Source: Corynebacterium lubricantis DSM 45231 | GTDB lineage: Bacteria; Actinomycetota; Actinomycetes; Mycobacteriales; Mycobacteriaceae | Assembly: GCF_000379425.1 (NCBI RefSeq) | Contig: NZ_KB902185.1 | Coordinates: 23,079-87,078 of the forward strand | DNA: 64,000 nt | Direction of reading: 5' to 3' | Shown: piece after piece, positions 9,432 through 17,989 of the stretch | Layout of the letters: the number at the start of each line of letters is the position of its first letter | Numbering within the stretch: the stretch's first letter is position 1 | Notes under the pieces: generated by a model | What the model was told of the DNA's origin: nothing | Database searches by the model: none | What the model saw: the letters and a program-made list of their open reading frames with translations, nothing else | Translations under genes and position numbers: made by a program

Positions 9432-10013
9432 ATGAATCCAACTTCCATCACGTTATTTTCGCCGCCCCGAGCCTCGGGAAAGCCGGACGAACTCGCACAC
9501 ATCCGCGATACAGTGCTGTCGCTGGCGGAGGAAGATGGAATCGAGGGCTTGGAATCTCCGCAGCTCACAGGCAGCGAGGTGACCTTCGGGCTACAGGCAG
9601 GCTTCGAGGACGACGTGCTCGCGTGGATCGACGACGTCGCCCTCTCCGAGGGCTACGGCCTGCGCACCGATGAGGAGGTGTTGCGTTTCGGCGACGAGGA
9701 CGTCAGTTTCATGTACCAATTGCGTGGCGACGACGACCTCCGCCTCGGTGCGAGCCGCGCCGGGCTGGAGCCGATCGTGGAATCGATGACCGAGGACGAA
9801 GACTTCATCAAGATCACGCGCTTTAACATCGACGATCCGGGCGACGAGGACACCTATATCAAGGCGACCAACCTCGCCTCCTTGGACGGCTTTACGCTGG
9901 AGGTTTCGCCGCCGCGCCGCACCACGATTCTGGCCGATGCCACCCAGGCGGTGCAGGTAATGCAGCGCTGGATGGACGGGGAATCCTTAGCTGAGCTGTC
10001 GTGGTCGGACTAA
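9432..10013 (+). CDS. Acidic protein of unknown function
   Basis: I do not recognise this protein of about 193 residues. It is strongly acidic (runs such as TEDEDF and DDPGDED), has no cysteine motif, signal peptide or membrane segment, and looks like a two-domain alpha/beta protein. Two in-frame ATGs exist at 9423 and 9432; GGAG at 9425-9428 falls between them, so 9432 is slightly preferred. It converges on the LCP gene with 10 bp between stops. Confidence 0.72.
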   Translation: MNPTSITLFSPPRASGKPDELAHIRDTVLSLAEEDGIEGLESPQLTGSEVTFGLQAGFEDDVLAWIDDVALSEGYGLRTDEEVLRFGDEDVSFMYQLRGDDDLRLGASRAGLEPIVESMTEDEDFIKITRFNIDDPGDEDTYIKATNLASLDGFTLEVSPPRRTTILADATQAVQVMQRWMDGESLAELSWSD

Positions 10014-10023
10014 GCCGTCGTAA

Positions 10024-11607
10024 CTAGTTCACGCAGCGCGGGCCCTCGGAGCCTGCGGAAATCTCAGGCGCCACCTCGGCCTGGCCGAAGTCCGCGCCGG
10101 GAGTGCCCACGGGTGCCTCGGTTGAGGTCTCGGCGGCCGGAATATCCGACTTGGGGCCGGTGTAATCGTCGTAGGTCACCACGATCAGGGTGTCCGCATC
10201 AAGGCCCGCATTTTCGGTAACTTCCAGCCCGCCGAGCAGCTCCGCGAGGGCGCGTGCGCCGGGATCGGTGGCATCTGCCGCGACAACCTGGGAGCCGAAG
10301 TAGATGCCCTCCATAGCGTTGGAGGAACCTTCCACGTTGAGACCTTCCTCCTGCAGCCAGGAAGCTACACCGCCGGCCAGACCAGCAGTCGTGCCAGCGT
10401 TGAGCACCTGGATGCTGTAGGAATCGAGCACAGGATCCACGGCTGGGGCGGTGTCCTCGGTAGCCGGTGCATCTTCAGGATCCGGCTCGTCGGGCTTGGC
10501 CATGTCGTCCATGAAGGTGTGTACTTCGTTCGGATCGACGGTGACAATCGATTCGCCGTAGTCGCCGGTGCCGTCAATGGAGGTGACCGGGATGGTCGTA
10601 AAGGTCACGTTTCCACCCGCCAGGTTGGCCAGCTGGGACGCGAAGTCCATGATGTTCCAGCCCTTATCAATGGTCACCGAGCGTTCGACCGCGGTGCCCA
10701 GTTCGCTGAGCCGTGCGGGGTTGGTCAGCGTTCCTGCGCTGAGCACCTTCTGCACTAATGACGCCATATAGGCCTGCTGGCGCACAATCCGGTCGAGGTC
10801 GCCGCGTGGCAGCCCATGGCGCTGGCGTACAAAGGCCAGCGCCTCGGTGCCGTCGAGCGTGGACCGACCAGCCGGGAATTTCGCGCCTGAGAAAGGATCA
10901 TCGACGGCCGCGTTCAGGCAAACATCCACGCCACCAATTGCGTCGGTGAGCAGGACAAAGCCGAGCAGGCCGACCTCGGCGTAGTGGTCCACTTCGACTC
11001 CGGTGAGTTCAGCTACGACATCAATCAGGCCCTGCTGGCCGGAAGAAGCGACAGCTTCCTCGAGTTTGCGGTCCTCTTCTTGGCCATCGGCAAGTAGCTC
11101 GGCGCGGCGATCGGCCGCATAGGAAGCGTAGACGCTATTGATCTTGATATTGCCGTAGTCTTCAGAATGGATATAGGTGTCGCGGGGAATCGAGACGGCA
11201 TAGGCCTTTGATCCGTCGTTGGGCACACGGATCACCATGATGGTGTCGGTATTGAGCTCGCCATCGGCCTCGCCGGCGTTGAGACGGGCGAGCTCTTCGT
11301 CGCTAAGCGGATTGCCCTGCGCGTCTGTGCGCGAATCGGAACCGACGAGCAGAATGTCTGTCGCGCCGTCGGGCGCATTGCCTGTGGCATCGTCGCCGCC
11401 GAGCATGAGCTCCGCGCCGGAGATTTCGCCGCCGAGGCGACCGACCGTCCAATAACCAATGGCGGAGACGGCCAGGATGATCACAGCAATAATGGCCAGG
11501 AGCACCTTGAGGTACTTATTGCCCGTTTGGGAGACGTCCCGGAAGTGGCTTGGCGCGGGTTGAATATCGCGACTACTTCGATGGGAAGGACTCACGCGGT
11601 CACGCAC
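10024..11607 (-). CDS. lcpA: LytR-CpsA-Psr (LCP) family envelope ligase
   Basis: LCP enzymes transfer polyprenyl-linked glycans to peptidoglycan; in corynebacteria this joins arabinogalactan to the wall. The 527-residue protein has a cytoplasmic N-terminus, one membrane segment (about 34-56), the LCP catalytic domain starting near DILLVGSDSRTD with conserved arginines in AVSIPRDTYI and VRQRHGLPRGDLDRI, and a C-terminal LytR_C domain (from about IQVLNAGTTAGLAGGV). It is divergent from the wbbL-like gene, whose product primes the same linkage unit. Symbol assigned by similarity to C. glutamicum lcpA. Confidence 0.92.
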   Translation of the reverse strand: MRDRVSPSHRSSRDIQPAPSHFRDVSQTGNKYLKVLLAIIAVIILAVSAIGYWTVGRLGGEISGAELMLGGDDATGNAPDGATDILLVGSDSRTDAQGNPLSDEELARLNAGEADGELNTDTIMVIRVPNDGSKAYAVSIPRDTYIHSEDYGNIKINSVYASYAADRRAELLADGQEEDRKLEEAVASSGQQGLIDVVAELTGVEVDHYAEVGLLGFVLLTDAIGGVDVCLNAAVDDPFSGAKFPAGRSTLDGTEALAFVRQRHGLPRGDLDRIVRQQAYMASLVQKVLSAGTLTNPARLSELGTAVERSVTIDKGWNIMDFASQLANLAGGNVTFTTIPVTSIDGTGDYGESIVTVDPNEVHTFMDDMAKPDEPDPEDAPATEDTAPAVDPVLDSYSIQVLNAGTTAGLAGGVASWLQEEGLNVEGSSNAMEGIYFGSQVVAADATDPGARALAELLGGLEVTENAGLDADTLIVVTYDDYTGPKSDIPAAETSTEAPVGTPGADFGQAEVAPEISAGSEGPRCVN

Positions 11608-11759
11608 CTTAAAACTGCTCGGGGTTAGTATTTCTCACCGTCGTCAACCGGGGTCACCCGCCTGCACGACACAAGTGGCCTAAATTATACGACACGCACC
11701 CGCAAAACCGAGATACGAATACGCGGCTCGGCGGATTCAGTAGGTAAGCTTGGCCCATT

Positions 11760-12665
11760 GTGATCATCAACGAACCCACCTCGGACGCACTGCCTGTCGC
11801 CGTGATCGCCGTGACGTACTCGCCGGGACGCCACCTCGCGCCGTTCCTGGAGTCGCTCCCGGAGGCCTCGCGGACTGGGACCTACGTCATTTTGGCCGAC
11901 AACGGCTCGACCGACGGTGTGCCCGAGCAGGCTGCCAAGGACTACGAGAACGTTGAGTTTTTCCCGACCGGCGGAAATTTGGGTTACGGTCCGGCGATCA
12001 ATGCGGCAGCTCGTCGTTTAGCCTCGCTTCGCGACGAGGGTGTGGTTCACCCCGACTTTTTCGTCATTTCCAACCCTGATGTGGAGTTCTTGCCCGGCGC
12101 CATCGACGAGCTCGTCCGGTGCCTCATCGCCGACGAGCGCAGGGGAGCGACCGGCCCACAAATCGTCGAAGCCGACGGCTCGGCCTACCCCTCGGCGCGC
12201 AACCAACCCAACCTGGTCACTGGCATCGGCCACGCGCTGCTGTCGAATATCTGGCCCGCGAACCCCTTTACCGCGGCGTATAAGCGGGGCGAAGAAATGG
12301 GCTCCGAGCGCGCGGCGGGCTGGCTCTCGGGCGCGTGTCTGGCCGTGCGTTTTTCGGCTTTCGAAGAGATCGGCGGCTTCGACGAGCGCTATTTCATGTA
12401 CCTCGAGGACGTTGATTTCGGCGATAGGCTCGCACGCGCGGGCTGGGTCAGCCAATATTGCCCCAGCGCGAAAATCGTGCACGACCAGGGACATTCGGCC
12501 AACGAGCACTCCCAGCTAACGCTGCGGGCGCACCATTCTTCGGCGTACCGCTTCCAGGCCGATCGTTACCCAGAGTGGTGGCAGGCTCCCTTGCGTGGTG
12601 CGCTGTGGGCAGGATTGCGACTCCGCGAGGCCATTGAGTTGCGTCGTGCGGGCAAATCTTCCTGA
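11760..12665 (+). CDS. wbbL: GT2 glycosyltransferase, WbbL-like rhamnosyltransferase
   Basis: This GT2 enzyme of 301 residues probably adds rhamnose to GlcNAc-PP-decaprenol, making the linkage unit between arabinogalactan and peptidoglycan. Visible are VIAVTYSPGRHL, the nucleotide-binding ILADNGSTDG, the metal-binding NPDVEF and the acceptor-side YFMYLEDVDFGDRLARAGW. The GTG start has no Shine-Dalgarno, and TAAGCT at 11745-11750 lies 9 nt upstream, so a leaderless transcript is likely. It shares a 152-bp divergent region with the LCP gene. The substrate is inferred from synteny with Rv3265c. Confidence 0.88.
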   Translation: MIINEPTSDALPVAVIAVTYSPGRHLAPFLESLPEASRTGTYVILADNGSTDGVPEQAAKDYENVEFFPTGGNLGYGPAINAAARRLASLRDEGVVHPDFFVISNPDVEFLPGAIDELVRCLIADERRGATGPQIVEADGSAYPSARNQPNLVTGIGHALLSNIWPANPFTAAYKRGEEMGSERAAGWLSGACLAVRFSAFEEIGGFDERYFMYLEDVDFGDRLARAGWVSQYCPSAKIVHDQGHSANEHSQLTLRAHHSSAYRFQADRYPEWWQAPLRGALWAGLRLREAIELRRAGKSS

Positions 12666-12713
12666 TAGTTTTAATTTTTAACACGTAATACTGAACACAC
12701 GAGGTTAAACACG

Positions 12714-13793
12714 ATGGTTGATCCTTCTTCGACTGACGCGGTCATTCTGGTCGGCGGACGCGGCACCCGCCTGCGCCCGTTGACCGTCAATACTCCGAAG
12801 CCGATGCTGCCCACGGCAGGATTTCCTTTCCTTTCGCACCTGTTGGCGCGCATCCGCGAGGCCGGGATCACCCACGTGATCTTGAGCACCTCGTTTAAGG
12901 CCGAGGTTTTTGAGGAGTACTTCGGCAACGGCGCAGATATCGGATTGGAGATCGAGTACGTCGTCGAGGAGGAAGCCCTGGGCACCGGCGGCGGCATCCG
13001 CAACGTCTACGACAAGCTGCGCCACGACAACGTCATGGTTTTCAACGGCGACGTGCTCTCGGGTGCGAACCTGGTCGACATCTTAGACACCCACGCATCC
13101 CACGACTCCGATGTCACCCTGCACCTGGTTCGTGTACCGGATCCCCGCGCGTACGGCTCGGTGCCCACGGACGCGGACGATAACGTCCTGGAATTTCTGG
13201 AGAAGACGGAGGATCCTCCGACCGATCAGATCAATGCCGGTTGTTACGTGTTCAAGCGCGAAGTCATCGAGCGTATCCCGGCGGGCCGCGTCGTCTCCGT
13301 CGAACGCGAGACCTTCCCGGGGCTGCTTTCCTCGGGTGCCAAGGTCGTCGGCCATGTGGATACGTCTTATTGGCGCGATATGGGCCGCCCGGACGATTTC
13401 GTCCAGGGCTCGTCCGACCTCGTGCGCGGCATTGCCTACTCGCCGTTGCTGAAGGGCAAGACCGGCGAGAGCTACGTCGACGAGTCTGCCGGAATCGCCG
13501 GCGGCGTGATCTTGGTTGGCGGTACGGCGATCGGCCGCGGCGTCGAGGTCGGCGCCGGATCGCGTATCGACGATTCTGTGCTCTTCGAAGGGGTCACTGT
13601 AGAACCCGGAGCGATCGTAAAGAATTCCATCATTGCGGCCGGGGCGACCATTGGCGCGAACGCGCGGATCACTGATTGTGTCATCGGTGAGGGCGCTGTT
13701 ATCGGCGCTCGCTGCGAGCTGATGGGCGGAATGCGCGTCTGGCCTGGGGTTACGATTCCCGATTCGGGGGTTCGCTTTTCTCCTGACGCGTGA
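12714..13793 (+). CDS. manC: Sugar nucleotidyltransferase, ManC/RmlA2-like
   Basis: The protein (359 residues) has an N-terminal nucleotidyltransferase domain with ILVGGRGTRLRPLT and NTPKPMLP, and a left-handed beta-helix C-terminus (repeats around GTAIGRGVEVGAGSRI and SIIAAGATIGANARI). Mycobacterial ManB/Rv3264c is described as mannose-1-phosphate guanylyltransferase, making GDP-mannose; C. glutamicum naming is rmlA2. The manB and manA genes within 6 kb favour GDP-mannose supply. It follows the wbbL-like gene by 48 bp and is probably in the same transcript. Confidence 0.88.
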   Translation: MVDPSSTDAVILVGGRGTRLRPLTVNTPKPMLPTAGFPFLSHLLARIREAGITHVILSTSFKAEVFEEYFGNGADIGLEIEYVVEEEALGTGGGIRNVYDKLRHDNVMVFNGDVLSGANLVDILDTHASHDSDVTLHLVRVPDPRAYGSVPTDADDNVLEFLEKTEDPPTDQINAGCYVFKREVIERIPAGRVVSVERETFPGLLSSGAKVVGHVDTSYWRDMGRPDDFVQGSSDLVRGIAYSPLLKGKTGESYVDESAGIAGGVILVGGTAIGRGVEVGAGSRIDDSVLFEGVTVEPGAIVKNSIIAAGATIGANARITDCVIGEGAVIGARCELMGGMRVWPGVTIPDSGVRFSPDA

Positions 13794-14118
13794 GCGACAC
13801 GCCGGGGGAGCCTGAACTAGTTTCTCCATACGCAAGGGGGTACTACATGTAGTGCCCCCTCGCTGCACCCCCGTACCTGTGTAAATGTTACTCGTGTGAC
13901 TGGAGTGGCGACTCACCTGGGGACGACCTTAAAGTGTGACGGCTTTCTTCGTTTTAGGTTGACGCTATTTGTGGAAACCGTGTTGAATCACATTTATGTA
14001 ATTGCTCTGCCGCCCGAGTGACACCGAGCGTATGGTGGAAGCGACTACGTGGGAAATGCCCGCAGACAAGTATCTAAGTACATCAGTACCGACTACACCA
14101 CAGGAGAAAGGACCTCGC
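13794..14118. other. Intergenic region between manC and whcD
   Basis: The 325-bp gap holds a 26-bp near-perfect palindrome at 13835-13860 just after manC and the whcD leader. Tandem GTGTGA/GTGAC-like segments occur around 13880-13930 but none has the proper spacing for a GlxR site. I found no translated frame with a Shine-Dalgarno in it. Confidence 0.6.
13835..13860. repeat. 26-bp inverted repeat downstream of manC
   Basis: The arms pair as AGGGGG with CCCCCT, a T-G wobble, and a fully palindromic 12-base core (ACTACATGTAGT). As RNA it would fold into a very stable hairpin, but no T run follows, so it is either a T-less actinobacterial terminator for manC or a DNA operator. Confidence 0.6.
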
Positions 14119-14418
14119 GTGGAAGACATGGCTGAAAACGCAGTTCTCCGTGGCGGCGCCGCAGGCGAGATGACTCTCGATGAGTTGTTCGGCATCGTCG
14201 AACAGGAATGGCAGGACCAGGCGCTGTGTGCGCAGACGGATCCTGAAGCATTCTTTCCGGAAAAAGGCGGCTCCACCAGAGAAGCAAAACGCATTTGCCA
14301 GGCCTGCGCGGTCCGGGACGAATGTCTGGAATATGCCCTTGAAAATGATGAACGTTTCGGGATCTGGGGAGGCCTCTCCGATCGTGAACGGCGCCGTTTG
14401 AAAAAGCAGATCGGCTAA
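14119..14418 (+). CDS. whcD: WhiB-family iron-sulfur regulator WhcD (WhiB2-like)
   Basis: WhiB proteins carry a [4Fe-4S] cluster and work with sigma factor region 4 to control transcription; WhiB2-type members act in cell division. The four ligand cysteines are in ALCAQTD and CQACAVRDEC, and the G(I/V)WGG turn (GIWGGLSDRERRRLKK) follows. I chose GTG 14119 (VEDMAENAV) because GAAAGGA ends 6 nt upstream; ATG 14128 is an alternative and the longer frame from 14002 lacks a ribosome site. Its position next to wbbL/manC and before a DUF3499 gene matches M. tuberculosis whiB2. Confidence 0.93.
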   Translation: MEDMAENAVLRGGAAGEMTLDELFGIVEQEWQDQALCAQTDPEAFFPEKGGSTREAKRICQACAVRDECLEYALENDERFGIWGGLSDRERRRLKKQIG

Positions 14419-14430
14419 TTTTCCAACTAG

Positions 14431-14901
14431 TTAGTACTGAAACCCAGGATCGATATCCGTGGGATCTAAGTTCAAATGATTTGCCACGAGAGCGGTCAGA
14501 ATCCATGCCAGGAGTTCTGACCGTTCTTGCATGTTTGAGGTGCGCTGCTCAACGGGCATCCGAAAAATCACGATCCGGGCGCGGGTAGGGCGCCCTTGAG
14601 GGTCCACACCGGCCTGCAGAATGCGGCCCAGCGGCACCGGGCCGTCGGCCACGATATCGTCGGGAAGCAATGCGTCAGCCCGCAAGCGCATCCGCGGAAC
14701 CGTGTCTACGGCAAGGTCGACCCCGACGAGCTGGTCGAAATACGCATTCTGCAGCGGAGCGTAGGCCTCTAGGACCGCCTGGTCGAAGCGCATGGAGCGG
14801 GTCCGGTATCGCGGCACCGCGACTGGCAAGAGGGGGCCACGAGATCCGCGACCGTGGCGGTCACGGCCGGGTCGCAGATGCAGTGCGTCGTGGGTGCTCA
14901 T
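14431..14901 (-). CDS. Conserved actinobacterial protein (Rv3259-type, zincin-like family)
   Basis: This 156-residue protein sits between whcD and the DUF3499 gene exactly as Rv3259 does in mycobacteria. That family is often labelled metallopeptidase-like. Here the conserved ARIVIFRMPVEQRT stretch is present, but the expected zinc site is replaced by LLAWILTALVANHLNLDP, with no HExxH. A catalytic protease role is therefore doubtful. The N-terminus is rich in Arg/Gly and may start further in. It converges on whcD with 12 bp between stops. Confidence 0.72.
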   Translation of the reverse strand: MSTHDALHLRPGRDRHGRGSRGPLLPVAVPRYRTRSMRFDQAVLEAYAPLQNAYFDQLVGVDLAVDTVPRMRLRADALLPDDIVADGPVPLGRILQAGVDPQGRPTRARIVIFRMPVEQRTSNMQERSELLAWILTALVANHLNLDPTDIDPGFQY

Positions 14902-14995
14902 GGCTACATATAGTATTGCCTCGGCAAGTCAATAGGGGTGACCACGCCGAGCTAGCACTTCTCAAATATCAAGTTGGGGTTTAGACTTGGCAACC

Positions 14996-15466
14996 GTGAG
15001 TACATTCCGTCGTTGTTGCCGAACCGGGTGTGGCCGTCCAGCCGTGGCCACGCTGACTTACGCCTATGCAGAATCAACGGCGGTCGTGGGGCCGCTGGCA
15101 CCCGATGCCGAACCGCATTCCTGGGACCTGTGCGAATCCCACGCCAGCCGCATCACCGCACCACTTGGGTGGGAAATGCTGCGCGTCGACCACATTTCGC
15201 TTGACGACGATGACGAGGAAGTCACCGCTCTCGCAGAAGCAGTGCGCGAGGCCGGTCGCGTGACCACGGGGCTGGTCGAACCCGGCGACGATCCTATTGA
15301 GTACGAGGGAACCCGCGACTATATCGATCCCGCGACCTCCAACCATCCCGTCTACCGCACCAAGCGACTAGAGGAATTCAAGCACGCTCGTCGCGCGCAC
15401 TTGAGCGTGGTGCCCGACCCAGAAGTCGACCCAGAAGTCGACCCTGAGGTCGACCCAGGGAATTAG
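14996..15466 (+). CDS. DUF3499 family protein
   Basis: This is a 156-residue DUF3499 protein (Rv3258c-type). The start of the family domain is visible as STFRRCCRTGCGRPAVATL with three cysteines, then CESHASRITAPLGWEM, a Cys/His set consistent with a small zinc site. GTG 14996 is preferred over TTG 14987 because TAGACT at 14982-14987 lies 8 nt upstream, as in leaderless genes. The C-terminus carries a DPEV repeat. Function is unknown; the place just before manB is conserved. Confidence 0.85.
   Translation: MSTFRRCCRTGCGRPAVATLTYAYAESTAVVGPLAPDAEPHSWDLCESHASRITAPLGWEMLRVDHISLDDDDEEVTALAEAVREAGRVTTGLVEPGDDPIEYEGTRDYIDPATSNHPVYRTKRLEEFKHARRAHLSVVPDPEVDPEVDPEVDPGN
15416..15460 (+). repeat. 12-bp tandem repeat encoding DPEV
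   Basis: Three 12-bp units at 15416, 15428 and 15440, two identical (GACCCAGAAGTC) and one with two changes, followed by a partial unit, encode an acidic DPEV tail at the end of the DUF3499 protein. Unit number could change by slippage without breaking the frame. Confidence 0.85.
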
Positions 15467-15514
15467 ACAGGGAATTACTACGCAGGAGATCCCCGCGCAG
15501 TGGAATGCGGTAGG

Positions 15515-15556
15515 TAAACTCGGACTTTGATCTATTCGCCCGCGCGCGGGATTTTT
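15515..15556 (+). promoter_or_regulatory. manB promoter and GC-palindrome leader
   Basis: TAAACT at 15515-15520 is a plausible -10 element, giving a leader of about 50 nt. The leader contains the 12-bp palindrome CCCGCGCGCGGG at 15539-15550 followed directly by ATTTTT, which resembles a small intrinsic terminator, and then the AAAGGAA ribosome site before the manB ATG at 15580. Confidence 0.45.
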
Positions 15557-15579
15557 AGGGAAAAGGAACGGTTTGCCAT

Positions 15580-16950
15580 ATGCGTAGTCGTGAGGAAGTT
15601 GCCGGCGTTATTAAGGCCTATGACGTCAGGGGCGTCGTCGGTGAATACATCGACTCAGAATTCGTCCACGACACAGGCGCAGCCTTTGCCTCCATTCTGC
15701 GTGCAGAAGGGGAGACCACTATCGCGGTCGGCTACGACATGCGCCCATCCTCCCCAGAGCTCGCCGCTGCCTTCGCCAACGGCGCGACCTCGCAGGGCCT
15801 CAACGTCATTGACTTGGGCCTGACCTCCACCGACGAGCTCTACTACGCCGCCGGCCAGCTCAAGTGCGCCGGGGCAATGTTTACCGCCTCGCACAACCCG
15901 GCCAAGTACAACGGCATCAAGCTGTGCCGCACGGGCGCTACTCCCGTCTCGCAGGATTCCGGTCTGGCGGAAATTACGGACATGTTGGTGGATGGCGTGC
16001 CGGAGTTTGACGGCGAGCAGGGACTCGTCGAAAAGCGAGATATCTTGGCTGATTATGCCGCTTACCTTCGTGAACTCGTGCCCGCGTCAAGCGGGAAGTC
16101 GCTGGTTGTGGCCGTTGACGCGGCCAACGGTATGGCTGGGCTGACCGTGCCCGCGGTGCTGTCTGACATGGATATTCGCGAGCTGTATTTCGAGCTCGAC
16201 GGCACCTTCCCCAACCACGAGGCGAACCCGCTCGATCCGAAGAACCTCGTCGACCTGCAAAAATTCGTCGTGGATGAGGGGGCTGACATCGGGCTGGCCT
16301 TCGACGGCGACGCCGATCGTTGCTTTGTTGTCGACGAGAAGGGCGCGCCGGTCTCCCCGTCGGCGATCACCGCGCTGGTAGCGAAGCGCTACCTGGCCAA
16401 GACGCCGGGCGCGACGATCATTCACAACCTGATCACCTCGCAGGCGGTGCCGGAGATCATCGAAGAAAATGGTGGCACGCCGGTACGCACCCGCGTCGGG
16501 CACTCCTATATCAAGGCGGAAATGGCCAAGACTGGCGCCATCTTCGGAGGCGAGCACTCCGCGCACTACTACTTCACCGAGTTCTTCAACGCCGATTCCG
16601 GGCTGCTTGCCGCACTGCACGTGCTCGAGGCGCTGGCTGAATACGATGGTCCGCTGTCCGAGATGATGGCGGAATACGAGCGCTACTCGGCCTCCGGCGA
16701 GATCAACTCCACTGTGAGTGACCAGGCGGCCGCGACCCAGCGCGTGCTCGACGGGTTGGCGGAGCGGATCGAATCCACCGACACCCTCGACGGTGTCACC
16801 GTGAAGCTGCAGGGTTCCAAGGCGTGGTTTAATGTCCGCGCCTCCAACACGGAGCCGCTTTTGCGCCTCAACGTAGAGGCCGAGACGCCGGAACAGGTTG
16901 ACACGCTTTCGGCAGAGATTCTCAGCTACATCCGCAGCGAAGAAAGCTAG
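15580..16950 (+). CDS. manB: Phosphomannomutase/phosphoglucomutase (ManB/PmmA)
   Basis: This enzyme of 456 residues interconverts mannose 6-phosphate and mannose 1-phosphate for GDP-mannose and hence lipoarabinomannan, PIM and glycoprotein mannosylation. The phosphoserine loop FTASHNPAKYNG is near residue 103, the Mg-binding DGDADRC near residue 244, the sugar-recognition GGEHSAHYYF near residue 325, and the phosphate loop RASNTEPLLRLNVE near the C-terminus. An AAAGGAA ribosome site precedes the ATG. It heads a manB-SIS-manA cluster. Confidence 0.95.
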   Translation: MRSREEVAGVIKAYDVRGVVGEYIDSEFVHDTGAAFASILRAEGETTIAVGYDMRPSSPELAAAFANGATSQGLNVIDLGLTSTDELYYAAGQLKCAGAMFTASHNPAKYNGIKLCRTGATPVSQDSGLAEITDMLVDGVPEFDGEQGLVEKRDILADYAAYLRELVPASSGKSLVVAVDAANGMAGLTVPAVLSDMDIRELYFELDGTFPNHEANPLDPKNLVDLQKFVVDEGADIGLAFDGDADRCFVVDEKGAPVSPSAITALVAKRYLAKTPGATIIHNLITSQAVPEIIEENGGTPVRTRVGHSYIKAEMAKTGAIFGGEHSAHYYFTEFFNADSGLLAALHVLEALAEYDGPLSEMMAEYERYSASGEINSTVSDQAAATQRVLDGLAERIESTDTLDGVTVKLQGSKAWFNVRASNTEPLLRLNVEAETPEQVDTLSAEILSYIRSEES

Positions 16951-16960
16951 TCTGGGGCTC

Positions 16961-17944
16961 ATGGATCACAGCTCCGAGGACCGGAACTACTACGAGGGCT
17001 CCGGCGACTATGACCGCGAAACAGTCCGCTTTTTCGACGTCGCCCACGAAGGCGCCCAGCTCCGCGCGATTGCGGGCGCCATGGATCGATTTGCCTCGCT
17101 GCGAGGTGAGACGCCGCGAAGTGTGGTTATTCTAGTCACCGATCAGATTGCGCGAGCGGGTGCTCGCTACGTGGTCAATCAGCGCACACCGCTGCGCTAT
17201 CCCATCGTGATCACTGATGCATTGCCCACCTTCGTCGGGGCGCTCGACATCGTGTTGGTCGTCGGTGACGTCGCCGAGAACGACGAGATCTCCCAAGCAC
17301 TCATCGCCGCGACCAATCGCGGGGCGGCCGTTGTCTTGGCCGGGCCTGCGCGAGGGCCAATTATCGACGACGCGCCGTCCTCAGTCATCGTGATCCCGCC
17401 ATTGCCGACCTCGGCCGGGGGATCACCGATGCGCACCATTGGGGCGGTCAGCGTGCTGCTGGACTCGCTGGAAGACGACCCCCATATTTTGGCTCAGCGC
17501 CTCGACGACTTCGCGAACGAACTGGATGAGGAGATTCAGCAGCTCTCTCCCGAGCGCGATGAGACCGTCAATCCTGCGCGGCAGTTACGCTACTACGTCT
17601 CGGGAGCCCGAGTGATTCACACCGCGTTTCGCCAACCAGGCCTCGCTGTTGCGGAACTCGTCGCAACGCTCTGGTCTGCTCGCGGGATCCCTTCGAGCTT
17701 CGTTGCCCCGGAGGAATTGCCACGTGCTTTAGAGGAACAACAACAAAATCATGATATTTTCTATGACCCATTCATTGATAGTGATGAACAACTGGTACCG
17801 TTGAAGGCCGTTGTGTGGGCCCACGATGAGGCCCCGCTGCCCAACTCTCGGGCAGAGTCCTGCCCGAACACTGATTTGGGTGATACAGCTGCAGCGCTAC
17901 GACTTGTAGTGCGCGGCTTCGCCACGACTGCGCTTGGCGAATAG
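16961..17944 (+). CDS. SIS-domain, phosphosugar isomerase-like protein (Rv3256c-type)
   Basis: The protein has 327 residues and resembles bifunctional phosphoglucose/phosphomannose isomerase-like (SIS) proteins, but I do not see a strong catalytic signature. It lies between manB and manA as in mycobacteria, so a role in hexose-phosphate handling or regulation is inferred. ATG 16961 is chosen; TAGTCT at 16948-16953, overlapping the manB stop, lies 7 nt upstream and suggests an extra leaderless promoter. A longer frame back to 16898 would overlap manB needlessly. Confidence 0.8.
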   Translation: MDHSSEDRNYYEGSGDYDRETVRFFDVAHEGAQLRAIAGAMDRFASLRGETPRSVVILVTDQIARAGARYVVNQRTPLRYPIVITDALPTFVGALDIVLVVGDVAENDEISQALIAATNRGAAVVLAGPARGPIIDDAPSSVIVIPPLPTSAGGSPMRTIGAVSVLLDSLEDDPHILAQRLDDFANELDEEIQQLSPERDETVNPARQLRYYVSGARVIHTAFRQPGLAVAELVATLWSARGIPSSFVAPEELPRALEEQQQNHDIFYDPFIDSDEQLVPLKAVVWAHDEAPLPNSRAESCPNTDLGDTAAALRLVVRGFATTALGE

Positions 17945-17989
17945 TCGCAGATTTTTGATTGTTGGAATGTTGAAGGAGTCCTCACAGAC

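Noticed and set aside
13968..13990. GlxR site GTGTTGAATCACA before whcD
   Set aside because: Spacing between GTG and CAC is too short for the consensus.
14002..14118. Longer start for whcD
   Set aside because: No ribosome site before 14002 and no WhiB family support for the extra 39 residues; GTG 14119 follows GAAAGGA.
15412..15466. Possible CRISPR-like short repeats
   Set aside because: The 12-bp units have no spacers and are in frame, encoding DPEV.
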